Notes: generated by a model from the sequence alone, not told the origin. A DNA stretch of 64,000 bases from Vanessa cardui (GCF_905220365.1 NC_061129.1:12586803-12650802); one strand, 5' to 3'; numbered from the stretch's first letter, positions 33,648-45,522 are shown. Made by a program: numbers and translations.

Positions 33648-33893
33648 ACGACCTCCGTGGTCGAGTGGTGTGTACACCGGTTTTCATGGGCACGCCACTC
33701 TGAGGTCCCGGTTTCGATTCCCGGCCAAGTCGATGTAGATTACCATAAGTTTTCTATGTTGTCTTAGTTCTGGGTATTTGTGGTACCATCGTTACTTCTG
33801 ATTTTCACATAACACAAGTGCTTTAGCTACTTACATTGGGATCAGAGTAATGTATGTGATGTTGTCTCATATTTATTTATTTATATATTTATT
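33648..33893 (+). mobile_element. SINE-B copy
   Basis: GACGACCTCCGTGGTCGAGTGG head, GGTCCCGGTTTCGATTCCCG, body and (TTTA)n tail. Close to the copies at 28552 and 50522. Confidence 0.92.
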
Positions 33894-34410
33894 TTGTCTC
33901 TAGTAATTTCTTGATTTTATTACATGTATTATATTATTATAAATTAAAACGTGACTCTCTTTGTTACCTCTTCACGCTTAAGATGAAAATTAGCTTGGAG
34001 ATAGTTTAAGTTCTGACGAATGGCATACTTTTTAAATTCATTCGTGTACTATAGGTGAAGAAGAAGTAAAGCCATAGGTTCAGGTTACATTTAATTTAAC
34101 AATTTACAGAGAAACATATGTATAAACTTAAGGCTTACTTATGAGTCGTAAATGGGTAAAATGCAACTTTAAGCCTTACATAATTCCAAGTTCTTAGCAC
34201 CGAGCTCCTGGAAATAAATTGAGCGTCACGTGTGTTAAAACTTGACTTACATTTTAAGATTATAAGTCTTCTCAATGTGTTGGAAATTATGTCGTATTTT
34301 AAGGTTAAACTGCTTTAAACGTAATGAGAGTACGAATTACCCGTGAAATTTGAATACTACGAGAAATCCTTAGCTTCTATAACATTATTGGAACTATCTA
34401 TACTTTTATA
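33894..34410. other. No recognised feature
   Basis: AT-rich spacer. Confidence 0.5.
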
Positions 34411-34443
34411 ATTAATATTATAAATGCGAAAGTAACTTTGGCT
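34411..34443 (+). mobile_element. Helitron-like F, 5' end fragment
   Basis: TTAATATTATAAATGCGAAAGTAACTTTGGCTG matches the 5' end of family F only. The rest is absent. Confidence 0.5.
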
Positions 34444-35819
34444 GTAATGAAAAATTCAAGTGATTTTTTTTTCCAAAAAAGGTTGGAAATCAGGTTGATG
34501 ACACTTCATGAGACACTGTGCAGTGCATTATAATAAGCACAGTTGTCAAATTACGAGTATATTTAAAGTGAAGTCGGCAGTTCAAACATAGATAACGAAT
34601 CTCTTAAATAAATATGGAATTGATGACATTCAATGAAATAGCCTGATGCTTAAAGATCGACAATATACTAAGTCATCGTTCAGCATCTAAATACGTAGTA
34701 ATCAAATTGATTAACATTATAAACAGCGGGATGTTAACGTCCAAATACTGAGAAAAACCGCATTAAGTTAAGACGGTTTTGAGATTATTTAATAACGAGC
34801 AACGAAACGCCTTTACAAGTAGATGTTGATATGCCAGAATATTATGCGATAAATGCATATATCCTCACATTATTTCACTTCACTGCTAAGCATAAATTAT
34901 TATGAAGATAATTTGAGTACATTAAAACTCAATAGTTGCATGGATTTAAATTCAGAAGCTTCAGCTTAAATTGACGTGTACCATGTACTCTGCCGACCAT
35001 ATGGTTGGTGTCAATTATCCTTTAAATTGTCTCATATTGTATTAAAGATGTTATGTTTTAAATTGTAATTTAAAAAAATAACAAGTCGTTAATTAACTTT
35101 GATATAATTAAATATAAGCTTTCCTGACGCTCTTCCTATTTTGAAAGTGGACGAGTTTCGGTGGTTTTATTAATAGACGGTTTCTTGTTAATCTTCGAAG
35201 ACAATTTGTTAAGAAACTCACAGAATAATGACCGGTGATAATGGAAGGTTAATAAACAAAAGATATTCTTAAGAAATACAATCTTCTGTACTTACCAAGG
35301 AGATATATTTATTATCAACGCTAAATTTAATATAGTGTTTTGTTTTCTAAATAAGTAAGCAACTGAATAATAACATATTATATGTGGGTAAGTAAATGCT
35401 AATTAAACTGACTATATATTTACATATAAAAAACACACCTCACTCAATCACTTACATATATATAAGATGTTATATTTAAGATTCATAAATACGAGAACAA
35501 TGACTTTGACAGTTGAGAAAAAAATATTTCATATTTATTTACTTCAGGCCTAAATTATCACATAAATTATTACTATTAAGACTTTAAATATACACAAATA
35601 TGAATAAAATTAAAGATAGTTACTTTATACATATGTCTTGAATGAGTGGAATCATGGCAAGAATGCTTGCAGCATTACCCCTTTGAGATAAATTGGCTCT
35701 TCGGCTTAAATTGACGACTTAATCGAGATTAATTTTTACATAATATAACTCATCATCTCGAATGCAACACACACAGTTTGATTTGAATCAGTAAAACGGA
35801 TGCTTTTATACCATCATTA
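34444..35819. other. About 1.4 kb, nothing recognised
   Basis: AT-rich DNA. No frame above 60 codons and no family match. Confidence 0.55.
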
Positions 35820-36046
35820 TCATAATATAAAACAAAGTCGCTTACCGCTGTATCGATGTATGCTTATATCTTTCAAGTTAAGTAACGGGTTTTGACACAA
35901 TTTCTTTCAATCGATAGAGTTATTCAAGAGGAGGTTTTTTGCATATAATATGGATTGCATGGAAAATATAGTAAGGAAAGAAGAAAAATTCTATAGTATA
36001 TTTAGTATCAGCATTGCACCCGTGCGTAGCCGGGGCGGGTCGCTAG
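35820..36046 (+). mobile_element. Helitron-like H, complete-looking copy
   Basis: Starts TCATAATATAAAACAAAGTCG (preceded by A), continues 'cttaccgctgtatcgatgtatgc' and 'agttattcaagaggaggttttttg', and ends GCACCCGTGCGTAGCC, GGGGCGGGTCGCTAG. The end carries an ACCCG/CGGGT stem just before CTAG, as in Helitron 3' termini. The base after CTAG is G rather than the expected T. Confidence 0.75.
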
Positions 36047-36689
36047 GCTTTTTTATAACACAAGAAAGCGCTTCACAGGGAACATTAGCAGGGCTTACAA
36101 TCTAATTATCATATTTCACAAAGTCAGACGAGGAATTTACCCTATTTTTTTATTAGATTCCCTTAAAAGACGCAGTCGTGTTGCGAATTTATTTTTAACA
36201 AGTTTGAAAATTTCTCTCTTTTCAAATTCCATTTTCGAATTCGATTGATTTTAAATTCGAAATTGGAAGCTTTCTTTTCTTTCTCTAATAAAATGTAAAA
36301 GTATTAGCATTATCGTGTTTTTTTCAGCTCAGTTTCGAAGAAAAAGTTCCCAAATTTATCTTTTATATGTAAATTCAAACAATTATCGAGGAAAACAGGA
36401 AATCTTATAATAATTCTTCTAATTAAATTTATTTGTTTATGAAAATTAATAACATTTACAGGTATTTAAGGTGACATCTTAATTCAATATATTATAATAA
36501 AATTAAAAGAAAATAATTAAAATCATTAAAAAACAGAAATGAAAATCGGTCGTATCCTGAAATATAAAAATGAACTATAAAAAAAATGAAATATATAAAT
36601 TATAAAGTGAATCAAATAATTTATTGCATGTTTATATTTTTTTATCATAATGTCACATGTGAAATCCACCAGTCAGTAAGTAAGTCAGC
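36047..36689. other. No recognised feature
   Basis: AT-rich. Short repeats of the word 'aaattcga' around 36225-36270 look like local sequence drift. Confidence 0.5.
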
Positions 36690-36776
36690 AGTGTGCGTAG
36701 CTTCACTTAATTGTAAAATGACGACCACAAAAGTGCTTGTAAAAGCCTACTTGAATAAAGTTTATTTTGATTTTAC
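36690..36776 (+). mobile_element. Element C, 3' part
   Basis: GTAGCTTCACTTAATTGTAAAATGAC, AAGTGCTTGTAAAAGCCTAC and TTGAATAAAGTTTATTTTGATTTT match the last 85 bp of element C. Confidence 0.85.
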
Positions 36777-37296
36777 GTTTCATATGGTGGCGTTTTTGTA
36801 GAGAAATCCATGGTGGTAAACGTGACGACATATTCGACCCTAACGTTTTACGAATATGGGTCGTTTTATGCCTTAACCTTAATGAAGATTATAATGATGA
36901 TGCTCACATCTCATCTACGCTGGACATATTATAGTACAAGTTCATTATCATAATCGGAGTTCAACTGTAGAACGAAGATCAGGTGCTTTACGACTAAAGT
37001 ATAATAAATACTCCCAATTTCCAAACTCCAGACTACTGTTGAGAATTTCTCGACGAAAAAAATCAATAAATTTTTAATGGCCGACTTACCTTCAGATAAA
37101 GAAGGGATCTGCGGTCTTCTAACCAATTGTTAAGATCAACGAGGCAATCAATTCACATTAAATTTAATTATTTCCCTTTTTCTTTCCAATATTCGACTCC
37201 AATTTTGAAAACGGGTAAATAGATGAATAGTAAATATCATTATAATTATCTTATATTTGTAAATACAGTATAATACAAGGAATATCAGAATAATGT
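36777..37296. other. No recognised feature
   Basis: AT-rich. The 65-codon minus frame at 36929-37126 has no domain. Confidence 0.5.
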
Positions 37297-37585
37297 ACTT
37301 GGTGATAAGGCTTTTTGCAAGCCCGCCTGGGTAGGTACCACCCACTCATCGGTCATTCTAGCGCCAAATAACAGTACTCAGTATTGTTGTGTTCCTGTTT
37401 GAAGGGTGAATGAATAAGCCAGTGTAACTACAAGCACAAGGGACATAACAACTTAGTTCCCAAGGTTGGTGGCACATTGACGATGTAAGGAATAGTTAAA
37501 ATTTCTTTCAGCGTCATTGTCTATGGGTGATTGTGACCACTTACCATCGGGTGGCCCATATGCTCGTCCGTCAATCTATTCCATA
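37297..37585 (+). mobile_element. Element D, near-complete copy
   Basis: Follows the copy at 14799 block by block (TGGGTAGGTACCACCCACTC, CAAGGTTGGTGGCACATTGA, GTGACCACTTACCATCGGG, ATATGCTCGTCCG) with a small insertion near 37410 and an A-rich end. Confidence 0.88.
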
Positions 37586-38104
37586 AAATAAAATAAAAAA
37601 AATAACGCAAAATAACGCTTACGCAAGTGGCGTGAGCAGACCTCTACCATATTAAAAAAAAAAACAAAACGTGCATTTTCAACGTCCTGCTAATTCGGAC
37701 GATGACATACTTGCTTAAAATTCAAGTAGAAGCGACGTATATCATATACTCGTAGATATGCGTGTACGTATGGAGACTTCCATTAGAGCAGAAACAGATG
37801 CGCGGAGCACAGTTTAGTCTATAGAATCTCCCTTATTCTCTTATATTATCTCGAAGCAAGCTAAAAGATATAGCTATTTTACACTGTCTGTCTGGCAATA
37901 GAATGATTACACGTAGGCTAAGAGTTTGGATAAGTAGAATTTATCATTCGTTAACATATCATTGAATAAATGGAATTTTATTAAACTTAAAAAAATAACT
38001 AGGAATATCAGTGACAATCTTTATTATGTTTAAAATATAAGATATGGTAATATTTCAAACATTTAATGGCTGACCAATGTTTGAGGGGAAACTTGTATTT
38101 AGAT
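37586..38104. other. No recognised feature
   Basis: AT-rich spacer. A small GC-richer patch lies at 37780-37830. Confidence 0.5.
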
Positions 38105-38107
38105 ATA

Positions 38108-38491
38108 TTAACAGCCTGTAAATTTTTCATAGCTGGGCTAAGCCTCCACACCATGTTCAATTATATACACAAATTAAGCACAAAAATCAAAATCAAAATC
38201 AAAATAAACTTTATTCAAGTAGGCTTTTATAAGCACTTTTGAATCGTCATTTTACATTTAAGTGAAGCTACCACCGGTTCGGAAAGAAGATTCTACCGAG
38301 AAGAACCGGCAAGAAACGACTCAGTAGTTACTATTTTTTAACATTTAAAAAATACAACGTCATGTTGATTAAATACAATTATTTCAATTAATGTATCCTG
38401 CTTGGAAGTCAACAGGTATTAACTCCACGCACAAAAATATTCAATCATCGGTTAAGACGCACGCTTTCTAACCACTGGGCTATCTCGGCTC
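38108..38491 (-). mobile_element. SINE-A split by element C
   Basis: Left part TAACAGCCTGTAAATTTTTC...AAATTAAGCAC (38108-38187) and right part CAATCATCGGTTAAGACGCACGC...GGCTATCTCGGCTC (38440-38491) are one minus-strand SINE-A. It carries its own internal deletion after CTAAGCCTCCAC. Element C sits between them. Confidence 0.9.
38188..38428 (-). mobile_element. Element C inserted in SINE-A, 10-bp TSD
   Basis: Minus-strand element C with an (ATCAAA)n tail at 38188-38206 and the longest body here, extending to 'gtatcctgcttggaagtcaacagg'. GCACAAAAAT is duplicated at 38178-38187 and 38429-38438. TSD plus simple-repeat tail show it moves by target-primed reverse transcription. The extra 5' part recurs at 44316-44400, so the family is at least about 240 bp long. 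Confidence 0.88.
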
Positions 38492-40609
38492 ATAACTGTG
38501 AAATTAGGTGAAGTGAAACCTTATTAAAAAAAAACAGCTTAAATGTTTTCGTAAATATTGAGGCAGATTTATTACATATGAAAAAATCGATCTAGAATAA
38601 AAACGAGTACAAGTAGACAACTTCATATACATTACAGAACAGCTCTACACATCTCTAATTACATACTCGACGTTCGCTCCGAAACTGAAGCATCGTTTCA
38701 TCAATTTTTCATTAAAAATTATATTAAAAAAGTAAATTTAAAAACCGAATTTGTTTTGAATAAATCCAAATTGAATTTTTAAATCGTGTTCGATTTTTTT
38801 TATAGCAAACGGGTCGACTTTGTCTTACTGTAAATTATTTCCTTTGCATTATACATATATTAAAGGATTTATTGCTAGAAATGGATTGATGTCAAATGCG
38901 CTACCGAATCTAACAATTATGTTGTTGCTTGTTTGTGTGTGTTTTTTTACTAACTGGTGTTAATTTTTTGTATAAGCTTGCCAGTACTATCTGGGTATTA
39001 TGTAACAAAACCACACCTTATATGTTTGACAATAATGTATCTGCAGCTACATTAGATCAATACTATAAGTTATAAAACTTTATAAACTAGACAAGGATTT
39101 ATTATATTGATACTATTTAATTCATTTATACACATAATATATACAAGAATTGATTGACAGTTGTTTGAAAAGTTTTAGATAACCGTTTAAAACCTCACGA
39201 ACATAAATGAAATGTAAGTGTATTATAATATGTTTTTCATACCTATGTTCAGCTTTGTTTTATAGTCCTTATACTTACGACAAGACAAAGATTTTTTTTA
39301 TGTATCACCTTTTTCTCAAAGTGTCATAAATAACAATAAAACTATATATTAAGTCAAGTCAATTTAATAGATCCAGAATTGGAAGGATATTCGCTAACAA
39401 TAGACATTCTATCTGTAGAAGAACGCGAAGAGATTCTTACTTTAAATTTATAAGGAAAAATCGTTCAAATCCGTTTTTAATTCCGGATTTCTCCCACAGT
39501 TAAACGATTCGTGAGCTTTTAAAATACGTAAATCGAAAATTCTTTTTCCATTCATACGTTTTAAAAATAAATAAAAATTATATTCTCGAATGTGTTCGCG
39601 TGGATTTTCCGTCGCAGTTACATTTTTAAAAAACAATGACGAATACGAGATAATATTTCGTACGTATGAAAAAGAGAATATATACTTGAATGCAAATATA
39701 TACATTCGTCTTATTTTCGACAAATCTAGCTATTCTAGTTCGTGTATTCTAAATAGTTACCACAGTGATTCCGGATTCAGGAACAACCTAAAAAAGGTTT
39801 CCATAAAAGAGGTCCAATTATGAATAGATTACATTGAATATATTATTTGGGATTCTAAAGAGTCATAAATTTGCATGCATTGTTATCCCCATTTAGAAAT
39901 TTTCTGACAGACTATTAAAAAAAATACTACACACTGCGTATGTAAATGCATTCCGATAAGTTATTTTGTAAATCGGTCGTGTTTCGTTAATTAACAGCAG
40001 TGCTGTAACAATTAATCATATATAATTATTATAATCAATGTCGAATATCGCATTTCGAGTTTCGAGTTTCTTATTATTTTTTGCTACTCACCTATGTGGC
40101 ATTCGTCCCAAGCTAGCAACAACCCCACTGCTTGTCGAGATGTAGACATATTTTATGACCCCATTTATACTATATTCAAACAAATTTACATATTCCAGAA
40201 TTTTAAAGATTAACTTTGTAGTTCCTAAATTGATTTAGGCTTATTTTGTTTATAAATTTTAATTTTTTTTCACTAAATTTATTTCATTTGACCTCGTAGT
40301 ATGTTTTATTTAAATTAATAAGAATGTTTAAAAAAATGTTTAGTAATAAGTGTAGATATAAGCGTCTTGGTGTAAATACTGTAATACTTATATTTTTCAA
40401 ATAAAAATTATTATTATTACAGAATTCACGTTCCACTGGATATGGATTCTGTTTTTCTTTAATAGTAGACGTTTACTTAGCTGTAATGTATGAGTTACCG
40501 TTGAGTATTAGTATTTATCATTATTTCAACGGCTTCTCACAAAGTATCGATAGAATACATCTATTAAAACAATGTGAACCGCTTAATATAAAACAATAAA
40601 GAAAGTAAT
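38492..40609. other. About 2.1 kb, nothing recognised
   Basis: AT-rich. Two overlapping opposite-strand frames at 39448-39723 (-) and 39590-39823 (+) cannot both be real; neither shows a domain. No recurring repeat. Confidence 0.5.
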
Positions 40610-40900
40610 TTAACTTGCACGTTTGCGTTTGCAGTGATTACTTAACGAAAGTTTTATGGTAACATTAGTTTCGTTTGGCGGTAAGATAGAACTTATCCTA
40701 TTTCTGTTAAACTGTTCTATTAAATTAAAACAGTTTTTAGTTAAATTTTGAGTATAATTTTCAAATTTATTTGTCAAATTACTGTAAATAAATAAAAAGT
40801 CTTCAAAATTTAAATCGGTTGAAACAGCGAAATAAACGATTCGGATACAAAAGTCATTATCAATAATCAACTCCAAAACGCGCTCCAACTTCTGGTACAA
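40610..40900 (-). CDS. Unidentified open frame, 96 codons (doubtful)
   Basis: An open frame with a predicted product rich in Asn, Leu, Phe and Ile that ends in the basic sequence NHCKRKRAS. The composition is more even than in most accidental frames nearby, with a plausible amphipathic stretch (NKFENYTQNLTKNCFNLIEQ). No signal peptide, membrane segment or known motif is seen, and no promoter or polyadenylation signal points to it. The start codon is not a well-placed ATG. It may be an exon remnant, a decayed element or chance. Confidence 0.15.
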   Translation of the reverse strand: MYQKLERVLELIIDNDFCIRIVYFAVSTDLNFEDFLFIYSNLTNKFENYTQNLTKNCFNLIEQFNRNRISSILPPNETNVTIKLSLSNHCKRKRAS

Positions 40901-41514
40901 ATTGTACGATAATTGGTTTAGTTTAAATATTTACAAGAAAAGGCTCCTCATTTATGATTTCATAAGTAATGCATAAATTACTTTGCTCTTCATTTAATTA
41001 ATACTTCAGGAACTAGCTTGAATTCCAAGACATTTACTTTACGTCATATTCAATTCAGATCTTTAGTTTGCCCAATAAACAGCACAATAAACAGACACAT
41101 AGATAGAGTAATCGTCGCATAAATAATACTCGTAATGTTACATAGGGAAAATATTTTTCTAAAATAGGACACAGAAACATACCTCATTTTAACAAAAATT
41201 TTAACACTGGCCAATTAACAGAATAGTTTCGGCTCTGGCTAATGACGTGCTCGTAACGCGTACTCGTTTTCAGAGACTACGAATAAGGCTACTGGGTGAC
41301 GGAGCTCGTAACGAAAATAGTTCTGGGACTTAACAATGCGGACAATTAAAGCGGAAATGAAATTCGTATATTGACATTCTTTGAGGACGTAATATCACGA
41401 GTATATTAATATGTGATATTATGAAGCTTTCATATCCTTAGCTAAGCTTCCTTCGTATGATATTAAAAAAGTACTGATAATAATGGAGAAATTTTTAATG
41501 TTAATATTATGAAA
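40901..41514. other. No recognised feature
   Basis: AT-rich sequence. Confidence 0.5.
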
Positions 41515-41605
41515 TCCGAAGAAGTGTTTCTTCGTGGCGTGCATTTGAAGAGGCCTATGTCCAGCAGCGGACCAGCATGGGCTGGTAATGATAATGATGA
41601 TTATA
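41515..41605 (+). mobile_element. RTE LINE 3' tail fragment
   Basis: Near 41536-41595 the plus strand reads SWRAFEEAYVQQRTSMGW then stops, matching the C-terminal AYVQQW ending of the RTE at 3721. A (TAATGA)n tail follows. This is a severely 5'-truncated copy of a related RTE. Confidence 0.8.
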
Positions 41606-42028
41606 AAATCGAGATCGCGCTGTTTTTTGCGTGCTTAAACATGTACTGATATCAATGACATTTCACATTTTAATTTGAAGTATTATCACGTGCTTGACGG
41701 TTAACGAAAACTTGGTAAGAAAGAAAGCCTGCATAATATATTACATGAAATTCTTATACATTTAGACCACAACTTTACAATTTACTAGCTATAACCACAC
41801 TATAATAAATAGTCTTTATTCAAAGTGAATACAATAAGGCTTATTCAAATGCGATTAGCGCAAAACAATTGAACGTTTTGTTTCGTACTAATTAATACTG
41901 AGGCTATACTTGTACTTTAATTGAGTTAACGACTTATTTCTAAGAAGCAAGAATATCTATTCATTGAGTAGAGTAGTTTACTATTTAGTAAAGGAACGAA
42001 AAACAATGAAAGAGATACGATGAATTAA
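41606..42028. other. No recognised feature
   Basis: AT-rich spacer. Confidence 0.5.
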
Positions 42029-42568
42029 TCTATAAATATAATGAAATTAGAGTATCTTTTTGTAATATTGAGCTGAGATGGCCCAGCGGTTAGAACGCGT
42101 GCATCTTAACCGATGATTGCGGGTTCAAACCCAGGCAAGCACCACTATATATATGTGCTTAATTTGTGTTTATAATTCATCTCGTGTTCGGCAGTCAAGA
42201 AAAGCATCGTGAGGCAACTTGCATGTGTCTAATTTCATCGAAATTCTGCCACATGTGCATTCCACCAAGCCGCATTGAAACAGCATCGTGGAATATATTC
42301 AAAACCCTCTTCTTAATGGAAGAGGAAGCCTTATCACAGCAGTGAGAAATGTACAGGCTGTTACTTTACTTTACTTTTGTAATATTGAAATAACAGCTTT
42401 TTACTAGATGTATGTATATGTATGTATACACATATACCAAAATATATTTCTACCAATTTTTGTTTATCTGTCAGTCTGTTTGTTCCGGCTAATCTATGGA
42501 ACTATTGAACCGACTTTGACGTCACTGTCAGAAAACTGATGTTTTTGTTGAATTCAAATGCGCATGAA
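42029..42568 (+). mobile_element. Helitron-like G, split by a SINE-A
   Basis: Starts TCTATAAATATAATGAAATTAG after an A, as in other G copies. It is interrupted at 42071 by SINE-A and resumes at 42375 (TGTTCCGGCTAATC, 'accgactttgacgtcactgtcag'). The 3' CTAG end is missing. Confidence 0.75.
42070..42374 (+). mobile_element. SINE-A, full-length copy with 14-bp TSD
   Basis: Complete head (GGCCCAGCGGTTAGAACGCG, GGGTTCAAACCCAGG), body and (TTTAC)n tail. TTTTGTAATATTGA is duplicated exactly at 42058-42071 and 42375-42388, one base being shared with the SINE head. The copy lies inside a Helitron-like G element, which gives the order of insertion. Confidence 0.94.
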
Positions 42569-42729
42569 TTAAAAATACATAAAATTGATAAAATAAGTTT
42601 TAATTCGATTACATAATCATAAAGATCTAACAGCATAATTAAACATTATATATGTTGGTGAGGTATAAATTATTTTGAAATTTGCTTAAATTACTACAAT
42701 TTATCTTTTCTACTTTCACTACAACTAAG
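42569..42729. other. No recognised feature
   Basis: AT-rich spacer. Confidence 0.35.
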
Positions 42730-43033
42730 TCAACCGACTCTATGGTCTAACGCCTAAATAAAAGACCACAGATCCAGAAGTTCTAGGTTCAAATTCGAAT
42801 AAACGAATCCGATGAAACGTTATTGGGTTTTTGTCGTAAAATTCTCCGTAATAGTCCGAAATGGAAATTGGAAGTGTGTTTACATATACTGGAAAACAAG
42901 GGAAGCGTCGTCGGTTCATTTCCCATGAGTAGCCGTGACTTAAATCCCCTGATGGCATCCCAACCCAGTTGAGTTGCATAATTACAATTAACAAGTATAA
43001 TTAATTGCCAATAATGAAGCTGCATGTCCCACT
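42730..43033 (+). mobile_element. Probable tRNA-headed SINE (family K), single copy
   Basis: TATGGTCTAACGCCTAAATAA looks like an A-box region and TTCTAGGTTCAAATTCG a B-box region, about 45 bp apart. A body of about 230 bp follows (GGGTTTTTGTCGTAAAATTC, 'tgatggcatcccaacccagttg', 'gcatgtcccactccat'). The overlapping minus-strand frames here are shadows. Only one copy is present, so the ends are uncertain. Confidence 0.5.
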
Positions 43034-43039
43034 CCATAT

Positions 43040-43293
43040 TCTATACATATAATAAAATTGGAGTATCTCTTTGTAATACTAAAATAGCCTTTTCTACTTA
43101 CTACACTATACGGTACACCGAAGCAACATTTTTTATAATTTTTGTGTCTATTTGTTCCGGCTAATCTCTGGAACGGCTGGACCGATTTTGACGGGACTTG
43201 CATTGACTTAGATAACTGATATAATAAGGAGTAATTGAGGCTACATTTTTTTTGTTTAATTCAAACGCATACAATGGTCGCTGGCACAGCTAG
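43040..43293 (+). mobile_element. Helitron-like G, complete copy
   Basis: Begins TCTATACATATAATAAAATTGG and ends CAATGGTCGCTGGCACAGCTAG, followed by T. Internal TTGTTCCGGCTAATC and 'ctggaccgattttgacggga' match the copies at 22722, 42029, 46985 and 61070. The 5' neighbour is T rather than the usual A. Confidence 0.8.
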
Positions 43294-43861
43294 TTTAAAA
43301 ATAAAATGTAAAATACGAAGTCAAACAAATGTAAGCAATGATTGGGAAGTCACTGGCCCCTAAGATCCCCGTATCTCCTAAATTAGGAGTACAGTGCCTC
43401 TTTCTTGTATGTTGAATATTTGTATTGTATTGAATTCGTCGTTATTAAATAACAATCTGTAAAAAAATTGTCTCTTATTTTCAACGCTATCTTTTCAGTG
43501 TTGCCAGATACAGAAATGTTTTATACAATAAATAGCTACAGTTTTTTTTTTCATATTCAATTCTCTATCATATTATAATTTATGATTCCGCTAACAATAA
43601 CTGAACTAAATCAAAAAGCCTATAATATTTTATACAAATATTCACATTTCACATTACATTCGAATTTACGGGGATATTATCACGTACAATAGTTGAGTTG
43701 GGTTCGTATCAACATTGACAACATTTCAAGCTTCAATACCCTTAGTTTGACATGGGGGCACGTAACATCAGTAATAAACAGCAAGCAAATATTTCGGTCA
43801 CAAAAATTATTTGATTAAATTTTTCTGTTAAAATGTCGACCCTTCTCATATCCCAATAGTA
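43294..43861. other. No recognised feature
   Basis: AT-rich spacer without family match. Confidence 0.5.
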
Positions 43862-44060
43862 ATCGACGACACTGGTTTTCATACGCCACTTCGAGGTCCC
43901 GGGTTCGATGTGGAATCAGTTGATTAGTTTTCTATGATATCTTGAATCTGGATGTTTCTGGTACCGTTACATCTGATTTTCCATAACACAAGTGTTTTAG
44001 CTACTTACGTTGGAATCAGTAATGTATGTGTTGTTGTCCAATATTCATTTATTATTTATT
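43862..44060 (+). mobile_element. SINE-B with deletions in the head
   Basis: ATCGACGACACTGGTTTTCATACGCCA joins the first bases of SINE-B to the region after its A-box. 'aggtcccgggttcgatgtgg' shows a second small deletion. The body (CCATAACACAAGTGTTTTAGC) and tail are present. Confidence 0.85.
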
Positions 44061-44315
44061 ATAATTATCAAATAGATTTTTTTTGTATATTCTTAAATTA
44101 TTATAAATTAGCATAAGCTTATAACGCCAAGTTTCCGACACTGCAAAGTCAATAAATCCTTCTTGGGGCAAGATATCCGTTTCTATAATGAAATTCCGCA
44201 GACATTTTTAACTTTGCCATTACCTACATTCAAATCATTTGTAAAAAATACATTGGTAAAAATGGCATATTATTCGATACAAGATTTTATAGAAGATAAA
44301 AAAAGGTGGAATTAA
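44061..44315. other. No recognised feature
   Basis: AT-rich spacer. Confidence 0.4.
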
Positions 44316-44530
44316 TACCTGTTGACTTCCAGGCAGGATACATTAGATACATGTATAACTGTATTTAACTAACGTGACTGTATTTTTTAAATGCTGAAAA
44401 AAAAATTCTTCTCTATAGAATCTACTTTCCGAACCGGTGGTAGCTTCATTTAATTGTTAAATGACGTTTCATAATTAATAAAGTTATTTAAATGAATAAT
44501 AATAGATAGAATAAAGTTTTTTTTTTTTGT
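44316..44530 (+). mobile_element. Element C, long copy
   Basis: 'aatacctgttgacttccaggcaggata' at the 5' end equals the far end of the copy at 38188-38428. CCGAACCGGTGGTAGCTTCA and 'gaataaagtttttt' complete it, with internal scrambling near 44480. Confidence 0.75.
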
Positions 44531-44544
44531 TTTAATTACAACCA

Positions 44545-44775
44545 ACATTTTTTATGCCATTTGATGGTAAGCAGTCACCACAGCACAGATAGATTATTGC
44601 TGTAAGATATATTTATCTTTCTCTACGTCGCGAGTTCGTCTTTAACCTTGCGAACTAAGATATTATATATCTCTAGTCACACTTTCTCACTAGCCCTTCA
44701 AACCGGAAAACAAAAATAATAAGTATTTCTGTTTGTATATAGAATATCTGACAAGTGGGTGGGAGCTGCCCAGAT
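44545..44775 (-). mobile_element. Element D, diverged copy
   Basis: 'ccatttgatggtaagcagtcaccaca', CACTAGCCCTTCAAACCGGA and 'acaagtgggtgggagctgcccaga' follow the minus-strand D order with heavy divergence. Confidence 0.65.
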
Positions 44776-44824
44776 GTGTATGCACAGAGCCAAGTAGACC
44801 TTATAAACACGGATGTAACATGTG

Positions 44825-44875
44825 ATAACTGTGTATGTTTGATTTGCACAACGCAAATCAAACATACACAGTTAT
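44825..44875. repeat. Perfect 23-bp hairpin
   Basis: Arms 44825-44847 (starts ATAACTGTGTATGTTTG) and 44853-44875 are perfect reverse complements around the 5-nt loop ACAAC. It lies just outside a decayed element D copy whose two ends show no such structure. Perfect pairing in otherwise diverged DNA suggests a recent origin. The loop is shorter than in typical microRNA precursors. Confidence 0.92.
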
Positions 44876-45522
44876 TATTATTATTAGCTGATGTTAAGTA
44901 AAAATATAAAATATAAATCGCCAAAATATATAAAGTAAAAAAGGCACGGGTAATTGTGAGCCCATGGATGTAAATTCAATAAAAAAAATACATTTATATG
45001 GACAAAAATATAAACAGTTGTTATATGAAGAAGTTTTAGTTATTTGTTTTGGACGGCAACAATAAATGAATCGAATTAAAAACTAGTCCATTAAAGAGAA
45101 GTGTTCGGTAAATTGCTAATACGAAGTACTCTATAACTATCAGTTCCAGGATTTATATAAAAGATGCTTTTCATCAAATACATACAATATATTTAATATA
45201 CGTTTAGAATATAATAATTTAACACTAAAGTGTCGGAATAAAGGTTCATTATTATTAAGAATTAAACAGCATAGAAAGTAAACAAAGTGTTCTCGAGTTC
45301 TTAACTTCAAGAACTCGTAGTAGTTAACACTGAGTTTATCTTGTAAAATGATGATTCAAACGTGTTTGTCTTGGAGAGCGTTCTTGAATAACATATTATT
45401 TTAATTATTTTTATAGCTAATTGAGAGTAACATTCTGAATGTTTTCTTTGCTAAGTGTTTCGAGAATGAAGTAACGACCTTTGTTCGTCCGTCCGTCGTA
45501 CAATATTTATTTTAATTTAATG
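44876..45522. other. No gene; one small inverted repeat
   Basis: AT-rich. CGAGTTCTT/AAGAACTCG lies at 45294-45302 and 45309-45317. Confidence 0.5.

Noticed and set aside
39448..39823. Opposite-strand frames of 91 and 77 codons
   Set aside because: They overlap each other, have no domain, and sit in AT-rich DNA.
42740..43203. Three overlapping minus-strand frames as a small gene
   Set aside because: They cover a probable SINE and a Helitron-like element and cannot all be coding.
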